Shown: positions 44,923-55,082, counted from the first letter of the stretch. The stretch: 64,000 nucleotides of DNA from Aralia elata (GCA_034770075.1 CM068385.1:72765772-72829771), one strand, 5' to 3'. The notes: generated from the sequence alone by a model not told the origin. Made by a program: numbers and translations.

Positions 44923-47060
44923 TGTCGACGCCGGGTTTTCGCTTCGCGTGTCCTTTCCAATTTTAGCCTTTTGGTTTAGATGATTTTTGGAAAAGGTCGG
45001 CATTGAGGTCGACGGGGTTTTGAAAGATCGTTTTTATGATGAGCCAATTAACCAGAGTCGCCAGTTGGTATATTTGAAATGGATGTACCAACTCATCCGA
45101 GTTTTCGCTCTTTTGTAAATCGCTGGCTCATATGTGACTCCGAATTAATTTGGTCTGCGAATTGAGATTCATAGAGTTCGGGGGCTTGCTTAAGTGAGGG
45201 GAAGGTGTTAGGCACCCCTCGACTTCCGTGAAATACGGTTACCGCAATCTTAATGCTTTCCTATCCTTTTAATTCATGAATATGTGTATGTAGGTGCGCG
45301 CGTGTGTGTATGTGTGCCTATGTGAATGTTGTGGTGAGTTTGTATGAAAGAGTCATTTGGATTTTTAGGGAAAATCGTGTTTTAATTTGAGTATGCTTCG
45401 GAATGTCTTTTCGGTATACCCGAGAAAGCTTTATTCGTTATGAGAAAGGTTTTGATTTTAATTGTCAAAACTATGAGATTTTCATTGAGTGTCAGTTTTG
45501 GCAAAACAAGAGTTTTAAAACCTTCGTCAAAATAGGAATCGAGATCTATACGTTGCTTTCGTGAAACGATCGGGCAAATTTCTAGAATCTCTTTCACCCT
45601 ATGCACAAAGATTTAATAAAATGTTACTTATTTGCAAAATCATTTTGTGTGATATTTGAAAAACGATTTTCTTTAGCTTTTTCGTTAGATAGGAATCGAC
45701 ATTCATTAACATTTCTCAAATTTTAACCTCGTGATTCTAATATCCTACTTTGATTGATTTTATGAAAATCTTATCATTTAGCTTTGAAACCAATTTCGTG
45801 TCATAAATCAAATCAAGCATAAAACACGCGTCGGGGCTATTCATGGGCATGTAAGCCATCAAAATGTCCCCTAACACCAACAATCACAAATTCCACTATT
45901 TCAGGGCCTTAAGCACGATTCTCCGCCTTAGGCATCATTTTAAGGCCCGACGGTTACATGTTTACAACGAAGGATTACATTGTTCCTAAATACATACGTC
46001 AAAAATTTGTCCATCATCGGATGCGGACCATGGTGTCACGCTCCTAGGCTCACATCCACAATTTATCACAAACATCAAATAGATACAATAACATATACTA
46101 ACAACGGATTTTGCTTAACGCCCCACAAGGATCCAAAATTAACAATCTACATAGATCAATTTCACCTAATGTATATATCGTTTATGAACGAGCAAAACCT
46201 CACCCAATGGATATCATCGGATTTATTAGGAAGAAACTTTGTTCCGATGGAAACCCTCTCTAATAATTCCTAATCCATTGTTCCACAGTAATTTACATGA
46301 AATCTACATTTAATTCAATCAAATGACATAATAGGAATTGGTATAATAAAAGAGATTTCACCTTGCAATTGATATCCAAATGGATGTGAACTTGTGTATT
46401 GAATAGAAGAAGAAAGTATTATGTGATACAATCAAATCACAAGAATAATATTCCTCTCTTTTTTTCTCACTTTCTCTTCTATTTTTGTAGCAAAATCTCA
46501 CTATTTTCTCTCTATTTCCGTGCTTATGTTGCTGCTGGAATTTCCTTCTTCTCCCCAATTGCTGAAATTGCTGAACCCTCCTGTATGCTGCCCGAAGCGG
46601 CTTAAATAGGCTGGCCAGAGCCAGCCGCAGATCTATCTGCGGCTGGCCGCAGATGGATCTGCGGCTGGCCAGCTGGCACGCCTCCCATCGCACTCACAGC
46701 TGGTAGTGCTGATTTCCCCGTTTTCGTGGCTGGCGCACCCACTTGGCCGCAGATCTATCCGCGGCTGGCGGGCCTGACTTTCTCGATTTTCGTGCCACGC
46801 CTCAATTTTCGCGCCGCAACGTCGGTTTTCGTTGACAGGCTCGTGTTCTGCAGTCCGGGAATTTCCGGGAGACGTGCCACCTCATCCGGGAATGCCAAAT
46901 TCGGATAGCCCTGCTATCATGTCGATTTCGGCTGCAAATTATCATGGTGGCGTCGAGTGTCCGTACTTTTCCCATCTTTTGCTCTCGCAGGCCGATCTAC
47001 TTGACGAATTTGCCCTCCTGTCACGGTTAGTATACGAAGTGCAAAATTTGGGTGTCTACA
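44923..47060 (-). repeat. 5' LTR of the Tat/Ogre-like element (2,138 bp)
   Basis: The matching copy of 36372-38501, followed on - by the primer site. Same termini. Open frames in it (for example near 46358-46693) are mirrored in the other LTR only in pieces because of the indels and are not supported. Confidence 0.92.
46620..46665 (-). repeat. Hairpin pair in the 5' LTR
   Basis: Same two overlapping inverted repeats as at 38060-38105, base for base, at 46620-46647 and 46646-46665. The TATTTAAG box is at 46608-46601 on -. Being in the 5' LTR, this copy would sit just upstream of the element's transcription start. Confidence 0.9.
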
Positions 47061-48066
47061 CCCAGGTTGGTTGCATTCAAATCATGTATTTGAATTTTCG
47101 TTGAAGTTGGCATTTCGGAAGTTGTTATTATTATTTGCTTTGAAATTTCCTCCTTGTGCTTTTGGCCTGAAGACTTGTTTGCCTTTGAAATTATTGAAGT
47201 TGTTGTTTGTTTTTAGAAAGCCTTTGCCATATTTTTTGGCTTTGCTTTGGATTACTCTCATGAGTTTCCTTGATAACAGGGCAACTTTATTATTATCTAA
47301 ACTCATGAGTTCTTCATTTAGCTCCTCATCATCGCTTTCTTGATTTACAAGTAGAGCTTTGAAAGCAATTCCTTTCTTCTTGAGGTCTGTATCTGATCCT
47401 GCTTTTTAGACTAACATGTCGACTTTGTGAGCACGAAGATTTCCAATGAGACTATCAAGAGGATAGACAGTTAGATCTTACATTTCCTTGATGGCTGTAA
47501 CTTTCATTTTCCATACGGATGGAAGAGGTTTGAGAATCCTTCTGTTTTTCTCATTAGTTTTGTATGCCTTCCCTAGTTGTTCCAGCTCATCAATGATTCT
47601 GAAAAAACGTGTTTCCATATCAATGATCTTTTCACCTTCTTCCAACTTGAAACTTTCATATTCTTGGATTAGAGTATCTTTTCTAGTGTCTTTGGTATGA
47701 TTGGTTCTTTCATAGGTTACAATCAATTTTTCCCAGATTTCTTTTGTATTCTTATAGTTGCTAACTCTTTTGTACTATTTTTCAATAAAGAAGCACTAGT
47801 CAATACTTGTTCAAAACTCTGGAAGTTATATCCATAGCCTCTTCATCTTCAGTGGTAAACTCATCAACATCCTTCTCGACTATTTTTTCACCGTCAATTT
47901 TTATGGGAATTTTTACACCTCGTTTTATTGTCATCCAAACTTTGATTCCTTGTGATTTGGTATAGATTTTGAATCTGTTCTTCCAGGTGGTAAAATTTGT
48001 GCCATTAAACAGTGGAGGTCTGGACATTAATAGTCCTTCTCCGCAACCCGTAGCATTGTAGGCCAT
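47061..48066 (-). pseudogene. Copia gag N-terminal and central part
   Basis: Starts at ATG 48066 (MAYNATGCGEGLLMSRPPLF), 58 bases downstream of the primer site. The first frame (88 residues) has N-F-T-T-W-K-N-R-F, the UBN2-type gag signature. After a shift, 47726-47478 carries T-Y-E-R-T-N then E-Y-E-S-F-K-L-E-E-G-E and the RFFRIIDELEQLGK segment; after a stop, 47306-47082 is a Lys/Asn-rich stretch. The region reaches the first half of the zinc knuckle (C-N-Q-P-G on -), where the Ogre element is inserted; the other half resumes at 36371. Confidence 0.85.
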
Positions 48067-48124
48067 AGATGGATTTACTCTTAGATATATCTGTTATCAC
48101 TTAACAAACAAGTTAAAAAGCACC

Positions 48125-48136
48125 GCTCTGATACGA
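48125..48136 (-). other. Primer binding site of the copia element, tRNA-Met with one mismatch
   Basis: On - TCGTATCAGAGC where TGGTATCAGAGC is expected: one changed base (G to C). It sits two bases past the LTR end (…CTTTCA). Confidence 0.75.
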
Positions 48137-48699
48137 ATTGAAAGTCCAATAATAATTTAGAAGGGGGGTTGAATAGATTATTATTGTTTTAAATATTGAT
48201 CTTACGCCTCTTTGAATTTTTAGTAAATTAATTTGCAGTGTCAGAAATTAATATGCAAGACAAAAAAAATTCAATTACATAATGTACAAAGATTTATCTG
48301 GTTCACAACATACATCCCGGGTATGTTGCTACGTCCAGTCTCAAGCTCCTCTCCAGGACTTGAGATCCTATTACTCCTAGTAATAAATATCCCTTTAACA
48401 GGCAGAGAAGCCTTTACAAAGTTTTAAAGCTAAACTTCTAACTATCCACAACTAACTATCTCGGATAGTAAGCTCTCAGCTCCCTCCTCAAGCTTAGTTG
48501 CACCTTTCCTTTGAGTTTAGTTCTACTTTATGATATGGTCTTGAAACGACAACCTCTTCTCACCTCACAAGTACACTAGAGACCCAATTCCCAGCTGACT
48601 TCTCTAAGACTCTGGTCTTGGTCAAAGAATTACTCGTCTTTCTCACAGGTACATAAAATACGCTAACGCTACCCTTTTCCTTTTTACAAAAGTTGAGAG

Positions 48700-49115
48700 A
48701 AAGATATGCTTCTATAACAAGCAGATATAAATCAGTACAAATATATAAAAGTTTAAATAACTTTTATATTTGATGCTTCTTAAATAAGCAGATAGCAATT
48801 AAAGATCAGATATATATAAAAGTTCAAAGACTTTTTATAATTAAATGAATGTGCTTTTTGTGTAAGCAGATATTTAATTTGTGTACAGTTATAAAAGTTG
48901 CTTCTGAATAAGTAAATATGTAATTTATTGCAGATTTATAAAGGTTTTATTTTTTCTTTTATAAATAAAGAATGGTGTTTCTATGTTTAAATAGATGTAA
49001 GTTTAATTTTAGATATAAAAGTTTAAATAACTTTTATAGTGAGTGATATGCTTCTTTTTGAGCAGATAAATTCACTGAAATTTGTGATATAAAAGTTTAA
49101 ATAACTTTTATATTA
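48700..49115 (-). repeat. Degenerate tandem array built on an AT-rich hairpin
   Basis: ATAAAAGTT - TAAAT - AACTTTTAT (9-base arms) occurs perfectly at 48745-48767, 49015-49037 and 49089-49111, with three diverged copies between. Units of 55-90 bases also share a GCTTCT...AGCAGATA phrase, about six units in all. Confidence 0.85.
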
Positions 49116-49621
49116 CGTAACAAGTATTTAAGAACAAATGACTTTATGTACAAAATACTTGTGATGACAAATATCAAGTATAATATATTAATCAATTAAA
49201 TAATACTTGATATAACAAATAAATTTGTTTAACTCAAAAATATATATAACAATATATTTTATCTATTATGTGAATATTAAATAAGGCCACTTAGAACTTC
49301 AAATACCGTTCAAATGGTTATTATTGTTTAAGGAATATCGTTAAATAGCGGTATCTAAAACTGACCAAATTTAAAGTTTCACAATTGATATTTATATAAA
49401 TATTTTCGATAGATCACATATGATTTTAAATACCGGTCGAAGAGATTTTCGAATTGTTTCAGTATTTAATTAATGATCTACTTTACGATTTTTATATAAA
49501 TAAATTATATCAATAAACGATCATTTAGAACTTCAAACACCGTTTGAATGATATTCTTGTTTAAGGAATACCTTCAAATAGCGGTATCTGCAATTGATCT
49601 CTTAATTGATAAGAATAGATG

Positions 49622-49623
<2 letters not shown>

Positions 49624-49676
<53 letters not shown>
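49624..49676. repeat. (TA)n microsatellite
   Basis: Perfect TA run within the copia LTR. Confidence 0.95.
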
Positions 49677-49677
<1 letters not shown>

Positions 49678-50500
49678 CTGTCTGTGTGTGTATACCAATT
49701 TATATTTTTATATCTATAAATATAAACAGATATGAGATAATATAAATAAATCAATTCAATAACTTATCTCAAAAATACTTTGACCAATTTTTCTCTTCAA
49801 AAATCAGAACTTGTAGAAGAGAATAGAAACTTTTTAGAGAGAGAGTATGTAGATAAAGAGAGTATAAGCTTTTATTAATCTTAGAAATTGGCAATTTGAA
49901 AACTAAAGAGAGTTTTCCTATTTATAGGAAATATTGTGCCGATGGCATACTTGAAATTTTTGGAAGTTATTTAAAATAAACGGCTTAGATGGTTTTCTTT
50001 AAAAAAATGAGAGGCTTGGATTTTTCTGCAAAGATTTCATACAGATTTGCCCATCAGATTCTAAAAATTAGCCTCGCACAAATAAAGCATTTAATGCTAA
50101 CACATGATAACCTTTTCTTTCATTTGAAAGCAACGGCCAGACAAGCTAAGCCTTAAAAGAATTATTACTCCAATTAAAACGTATGGGCCCCACTAACATA
50201 ACATTCATTTTTTCAAGTTTTCAAATGCTCCAACATGTATTCGGTCGAAGCTAGCAAATATGTTAAGCTTTGTAAATAAACTTACGGGTCCCACAAACAA
50301 ATTAAACCCATTCCAAGCTTTTAATTTACAGACTCCATTCGGATGAAACAAAGGCTTAGGCATTCTTTTAGGTTTTTATTAAAAATAGCTTATATATATC
50401 ATATATTTATTCTTAAAGCATTTAGTGAAGAGAAATTATTTTAGGAAAAATAGGAATTCACCTTGCCTTAGGAAATGTTGCTATTTGAATTAATCTTTCT

Positions 50501-51311
50501 AACACTTGATATTTATCTAGGTCAAGAAAAATATTAATTCAATTGAGATGAAAAATATTTTTAGTTAAGATAAATAAGATAGTTAAAAACAATATTAATA
50601 AATAAAACCTATGGAAAGGATTCTATCGTTTAATTATTCTTTTTCCTAATTTATTGTTATCATCAAAATATTACATAAAAGTTGGAGACCTATCAAATGT
50701 CAAATTTTAAATTTTCTGCAACAGATATAAATTAGACAGGTAAGGCTGTTTGCTTTAACTTTAGATACAATCAGACAGGTTACCCTGTCTGGATTAGTAT
50801 ATTTCTCAGAGACGAACTAAAAGTGCAGAACATAAACGAGTAGACTAAACAAGATAATAAAGATAAATCAAACCAAGATTTTTTACGTGGTTCAGCCCTT
50901 AACCGCTAACCAATGGCCTAATCCACGTCCATTACAATTAGTATTGGTGACTCTTTTTATTAAACTTTTAAAACTCAATTACAAAGAAAAAACTCCCTGT
51001 TCAACATAGCTTCACACTGTGGACACCACTGCCCATTTGCACCTCTACAACCCTTGCACCTCTGCAACCTTGAAGGCTCTCTTTGAACAGACCATATCCA
51101 CTATTGGATCAATCAAGCCTAACAGTGCTTGGATTCAGAATACAAAGAATTTTAAATACAATTTGCTCTTAATTTCCAGTGAAGAAGAATTAATAAACAA
51201 TACAATATATAGCTGAAAATAACTTTTGATAGGTTTGGAACTTTGTCTGCTATTTCTTCAAGAGCGTTGAAACTAATATTAGCTTCCATTGTGTTCCTGT
51301 TTAGCCAAAGC

Positions 51312-51390
<79 letters not shown>

Positions 51391-52132
51391 GGACCTAATG
51401 GCTATAAAGAATTTGTTAGCATAAAATCTCGTACCACAATTCGTATATCTCAGCTAATTAATACTAACAGATATAATAAAATAGTTGTTAGCATAAAAGA
51501 TAAGTCTAACTGGAATATCACATAATCTTAGCAGTTTGGTTTATCCAACGAGAAAGATATTTATATCCCTTAACAGTTATTCTGAAATATAAAGAATTCA
51601 AAACAGATTAAATAGCATAATATCAGGAGAGAAGTAATTTAAATGAAATACTCAACAGATTGTCCAATCAACTTGATTTTCATTAAAAGACTCCTCTTAA
51701 AAAATATATCTAAATAATATATCTAAATTTAATCAGGATATATATATTCAGCAATACTAACACCATTTGAATTTATCAACTTATGGACTGTTTAAACAAG
51801 ATTAGACCGAACAAAAAAAAATCAACAAATTAAATAATGAATTAAAATCAGCCCAAGCAAATTTAAATAAGGAACAATTACATATTATAGTACATTTTTA
51901 GAAATAATTACAACAATAGTGCATAGATAAAATAATTACAAAAGTAATACATTTTTCATATTTATTTACAAAATTAATGTACATTAGGATTCCTTTAATT
52001 TAGGTGGGTCAATCGCCATAAATCGAACCGAATTTGGATTGACTTACGGCAAAACTGGAAAGTTTAGGCATTAGCCCACGTTATATTCCCAATTCATATT
52101 ACAGGAGGGTCCATTTGTTATTATATATACAG
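50501..52132. other. AT-rich DNA with a copia-LTR-like block
   Basis: TTTTTTACGTGGTTCAGCCC (50880-50899) and the following CACGTCC block (50926) are common in copia LTRs. AGACAGGTAAGGCTG and AGACAGGTTACCCTG near 50735 and 50772 are a short direct repeat. No termini could be paired and no gene is supported. Confidence 0.45.
51314..51387. repeat. (AT)n microsatellite, 74 bp
   Basis: Perfect AT run; open frames through it encode only a Tyr-Ile run. Confidence 0.95.
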
Positions 52133-52529
52133 GAACATGACTCACTAAGCTACAAAACTTAAGAAGTTTTGAGGAGTGTCATAATCCCTTATGAATTCGG
52201 TTTTATCTTGTTTTTCAACAGCAGCCGCTGCTCCATCCCATCTCATGCAATCCCATATGGATTCGGTTTTTAAACTCTTATGGTGTACATCTATCTATCT
52301 ATCTATCTTGTTTATAGAAAAATTTTCATTAGTGGAAGGGATGGTTATGTTTTGCGCTTTTACGGAGGATAGCAAGTTGAAATGTAAAGCAAAACTAGTC
52401 TAGTAGTAGTAGTAGTACATGATAAAGCTAGTCTAGTAGTAGAGTACATGAGTATATATATTTGATAAAGGCCTGTGCTTCATATCCTTGGTCAGACTAT
52501 GTCATGCTTTGTGATTTTTTCATAGTAAA
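52133..52529 (+). other. Possible host gene fragment, unidentified
   Basis: A TATA-like TTATATATACAGG (52118-52130) is followed by an ATG at 52191 opening 70 codons (MNSVLSCFSTAAAAPSH...). Composition at the start resembles a transit-type N-terminus (Ser, Ala, Pro), but no family is recognised and no further exon is seen. CTAT and TAG trinucleotide microrepeats (52289-52308; 52399-52415) follow. I do not call it a gene. Confidence 0.2.
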
Positions 52530-53165
52530 CTTTCATACCAAGGTAACCAAACCTTCATATCAAAGTAACCGAACCTTCATACTAAGGTAACCAATCCACC
52601 TCCACACCTGCAGTTTTTTCATAGTGCAGTTGGTAACCAAGCATTCATACCAAGGTAACCAAACCTTCATACCAAGGTAACCAATCCACCTCCACACCTG
52701 TAGTTTTTCATAGTGCAGTTGGTAACCAAACCTTTATACCAAGGTAACCAAACATTCATACTAAGGTAACCAATCCACCTCCACACCTACAGTTTTTTTA
52801 TAGTGCAGTTGGTAACCAAACCTTCATACTAAGGTAACCAATCCACATCCACACTTGCAGTTTTTGCATAGTGTAGTTGGTAGCCAAACCTTCATACCAA
52901 GGTAACTAATTCAGTTTTATTAGGTTACTAATTTATATTGAATGTGATGCAGTTGGTAGCCAAACTTTCATATCTAGGTAACCAATTCAGTTTTATTAGG
53001 TTACCTTCATAGTGCAGTTGGTAACCAAACCTTCATATCAAGGTAACCAAACATTCATACCAAGGTAACCAAACCTTCATACTAAGGTAACCAATCCACC
53101 TCAACACCTGTGGTTTTTTCATATTGTAGTTGGTAACCAAACCTTTATACCAAGGTAACCAAACC
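52530..53165. repeat. Minisatellite: 21-22 bp unit in a 90 bp higher-order repeat
   Basis: Basic unit AACCTTCATACCAAGGTAACC, about 20 copies. A longer phrase (CCACCTCCACACCTG-AGTTTTTTCATAGTGCAGTTGG) recurs at 52596, 52686, 52775, 52843 and 53096: spacing 90, 89, 68 and 253. The 68 equals 90 minus one basic unit, so whole units are gained and lost. Confidence 0.9.
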
Positions 53166-53472
53166 TATATTTCTGTCTTTTGATTAATCTATTGATGGTC
53201 CTTCGGAAAGAATGATCCCGTATTATTGTTTTCCTTTGAATTAACTTATGGACAAGGTTATTTCTTTTTCTTTCTTTCTTTGTATTACTTTTTATAAAAA
53301 TTTAGAATTCATGGTGTATGTTCGAACTTCGATCTCGTATTATTGCAGATTTCGATCTATTCGAACTTCGGCTACTCCGTATATTATATGTTCTTGCTCT
53401 TGAATTCTCTTTGCGTTGGTATCGGCGGCTTCTTCTTCTTCTTCGATTTGTTTTGGTTTCTAGATCGCAAAG
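53166..53472. other. Unassigned DNA beside the mini-copia insertion
   Basis: No gene is supported. A CTT run lies near 53428. Once the mini-copia is removed (one CAAAG kept) the flanks read through from 53472 to 54950; a short open phrase spans the junction but is too short to identify. Confidence 0.4.
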
Positions 53473-53880
53473 TGTTGGGTATGACATGATTCTTTATTGG
53501 ATTTGGATTTAGGTATTACCTAGTTCTTTATTGGATTTGGATTTAGGTATTACCTAGAATCCGTTTTGGTTTAAAGAAAGTTATCTTTCCTAATTATACT
53601 CAATTTAGTATTTCATATCCTATTTGGTTATGGAATTTCCTATGGCCTATAAATATAGGTGCTAGGATTTTGGAGAAGAGACAATTCAGAGACATTCAGA
53701 TTCATTCAGAAGTATTCTAATTATTCTTTCTCTATCTTGTATTCTTCAAATATTTATTTAGTGGATTTCTTCTGTCTTCTTCGTGGGTTTTTTCCGATTT
53801 GGGTTTCCACGTAAAATCTTGTGTTATTGTCTTTATCTTTCTGCGTTGATTTATTGTGTTTGTCATAGTTTGTCATAACA
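53473..53880 (+). repeat. 5' LTR of the mini-copia
   Basis: 408 bp, TGTTGGGTATGACATG...GTCATAACA. It contains a doubled phrase (TTCTTTATTGGATTTGG-ATTTAGGTATTACCTAG twice, 53490-53556) and TATAAATA at 53648-53655. By eye eight substitutions and two 1-base indels separate it from the other LTR, about 2%. Confidence 0.95.
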
Positions 53881-53883
53881 AAC

Positions 53884-53895
53884 TGGTATCAGAGC
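53884..53895 (+). other. Primer binding site, tRNA-Met
   Basis: TGGTATCAGAGC, three bases after the LTR end; the canonical copia initiator-Met site. Confidence 0.9.
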
Positions 53896-53917
53896 CTGGT
53901 TATTATCAATCCATACT

Positions 53918-54079
53918 ATGGCATTGAGTTCGACTTCATCAACGAAATTTGATATTGATAAATTCGATGGGAATATTAGTTTCAGTCTTTGGCAGGTTCG
54001 GATGAAGGCTGTTCTTACTCAGCAATGCTTGAAAAAAATCCATTGTAGGGAAGCCAGTGAAGCCTGTAGATATGTCTGA
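53918..54079 (+). pseudogene. Mini-copia gag start, truncated by a frameshift
   Basis: ATG at 53918 opens 53 residues (MALSSTSSTKFDIDKFDG...) with F-D-G-N-I-S-F-S-L-W-Q-V-R-M-K-A-V-L, the N-terminal gag signature of Tnt1/Tork-type copia elements. A +1 shift in an A run (near 54035) takes the frame to TGA at 54079. In the neighbouring frame gag continues as D-W-E-T-K-K-A-S-K to a TGA at 54126-54128. Confidence 0.8.
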
Positions 54080-54134
54080 TACGGATTGGGAGACGAAGAA
54101 AGCTAGTAAGATGTCTGAGTCAGAATGAGAAACT

Positions 54135-54464
54135 ATGGATGATAAAGCACTTTCGACAATTCAGTTGTGCTTTTTGAATGATGTGTTGCGAGGCTTGTTT
54201 GGAGAGATCAGCATGGATCATGGAGTTACTGTTGTCCATTGTGATAGTCAGAGTGCTATACACTTGACTAAGGATCAGATATATCATGAGAGGACGAAGC
54301 ATATTGATGTCAGGTATCATTTTGTTCGAGACATTGTTGAAGATGATGACATTAAGGTCTTGAAGGTTGGTACTATAGACAATCCAGCTGACATGTTAAC
54401 GAAGGCGTTACCACATACCAAGTTTAAACATTATTTGGACTTGGTTAGTGTTCGATGCACTTGA
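54135..54464 (+). pseudogene. Gag-RNase H fusion frame in the mini-copia
   Basis: 109 codons from ATG 54135. Residues 1-25 (DDKALSTIQLCFLNDVLRGL) are gag helix sequence. From about residue 27 it is the tail of RNase H: VVHCDSQSAIHLTKD near 36, ERTKHIDVRYHFVRD near 55, and the terminal N-P-A-D-M-L-T-K phrase near 83. The junction near 54200 keeps the frame open, so a deletion has fused two distant domains. The catalytic part of RNase H is largely absent, so no enzyme activity is expected; whether it is translated is unknown. Confidence 0.8.
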
Positions 54465-54537
54465 GCTCTACATTTGAGAAGAGGAGAAAGTTCACTGTTT
54501 GTGTTATATTTGGAGGATTCAAGTCAAGGTGGAGATT

Positions 54538-54944
54538 TGTTGGGTATGACATGATTCTTTATTGGATTTGGATTTAGGTATTACCTAGTTCTTTATTGGA
54601 TTTGGATTTAGGTATTACCTAGAATCCGTTTTGGTTTAAGGAAAGTTATCTTTCCTAATTATACTCAATTTAGTATTTCCTATCCTATTTGGTTATGGAA
54701 TTTCCTATGGTCTATAAATATGGGTGTTAGGATTTTGGAGAAGAGACAATTCAGAGACATTCAGATTCATTCAGAAGTATTCTAATTATTCTCTCTCTAT
54801 CTTGTATTTTCAAATATTTATTTAGTGGATTTCTTTTGTCTTCTTCGTGGTTTTTTTCCGATTTGGGTTTCCACGTAAAATCTTGTGTTATTGTCTTTAT
54901 CTTTCTGCGTTAATTTATTGTGTTTGTCATAGTTTGTCATAACA
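54538..54944 (+). repeat. 3' LTR of the mini-copia
   Basis: 407 bp, the pair of 53473-53880. Preceded by the purine-rich CAAGGTGGAGATT. TATA box at 54713-54720. Confidence 0.95.
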
Positions 54945-54949
54945 CAAAG

Positions 54950-55082
54950 ATTTGGTAAATGCCGAATATGGCAGTTACTTCTCCTTGATTTCAGGTTTCA
55001 TTATTTTTCCTTAATACATTCTTTTTGTAATTAATTTGTCCTTATTGCACGCTTTTTGCAATTATTTTATTTATGCACTAAT
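54950..55082. other. Unassigned spacer
   Basis: Short non-coding stretch between two insertions; it ends in the CTAAT that is duplicated on the far side of the next element. Confidence 0.6.

Larger units (their letters stand above)
36372..47060 (-). mobile_element. Tat/Ogre-like Ty3/gypsy element, non-autonomous, complete ends
   Basis: Two LTRs (36372-38501 and 44923-47060) flank 6.4 kb. Identical 5-mers CCCAG lie at 36367-36371 and 47061-47065. On - the LTR starts TGTAGACACCC; the primer site and the polypurine tract sit at the expected places. Of pol only the RNase H end and integrase zinc domain are recognisable (43430-44029). Most of the 3' half is tandem arrays and poly(T). The insertion point is in the zinc-knuckle codons of the SIRE-like gag. 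Confidence 0.9.
28916..50500 (-). mobile_element. SIRE/Maximus-like Ty1/copia element, decayed, with two nested insertions
   Basis: On -: LTR (about 50500-48139), Met primer site, gag (48066-47061, continuing 36371-35682), a second gag/knuckle segment (32513-32003), protease and integrase (31943-30700), RT and RNase H (30165-28916). A Tat/Ogre element (36372-47060) and a solo LTR (32514-35676) interrupt it, both with perfect 5-base duplications, so both came later. Order PR-IN-RT-RH is copia. The W-Y-L-D-S-G-C-S-R-H-M-T-G protease phrase and the E-M-S-M-M-G-E-L-N-F-F-L-G-L-Q phrase suggest SIRE/Maximus. Frameshifts and stops are frequent. The outer edge of the LTR and the 3' LTR are not resolved. 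Confidence 0.85.
48139..50500 (-). repeat. 5' LTR of the SIRE-like copia element (outer edge uncertain)
   Basis: The inner edge is fixed by the primer site. The outer edge may be at ...TTTCTAACA near 50512, but no partner LTR or duplication was found. Typical copia phrases are present (TTTAGAAGGGGGGTTGAATAG at 48157-48177 and GGTTCACAACATAC). It contains an inverted-repeat array, a duplicated 80-base block (49287-49365 and 49525-49603, sharing ACCGTT-x-AATG and AATAGCGGTATCT) and a TA run. Confidence 0.65.
53473..54944 (+). mobile_element. Internally deleted Ty1/copia element (Tork/Tnt1-like), 1,472 bp, intact ends
   Basis: LTRs 53473-53880 and 54538-54944, primer site right after the first, purine tract right before the second, and the same 5-mer CAAAG on both sides (53468-53472, 54945-54949). 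The internal 657 bases join the start of gag to the end of RNase H; protease, integrase and RT are gone. All sequence needed for copying in trans is in place, so it could have moved as a non-autonomous unit. Confidence 0.95.

Noticed and set aside
52191..52403. 70-codon frame with a Ser/Ala-rich start after a TATA-like motif
   Set aside because: Too short and without homology I can recognise; kept only as a note on the region, not called as a gene.
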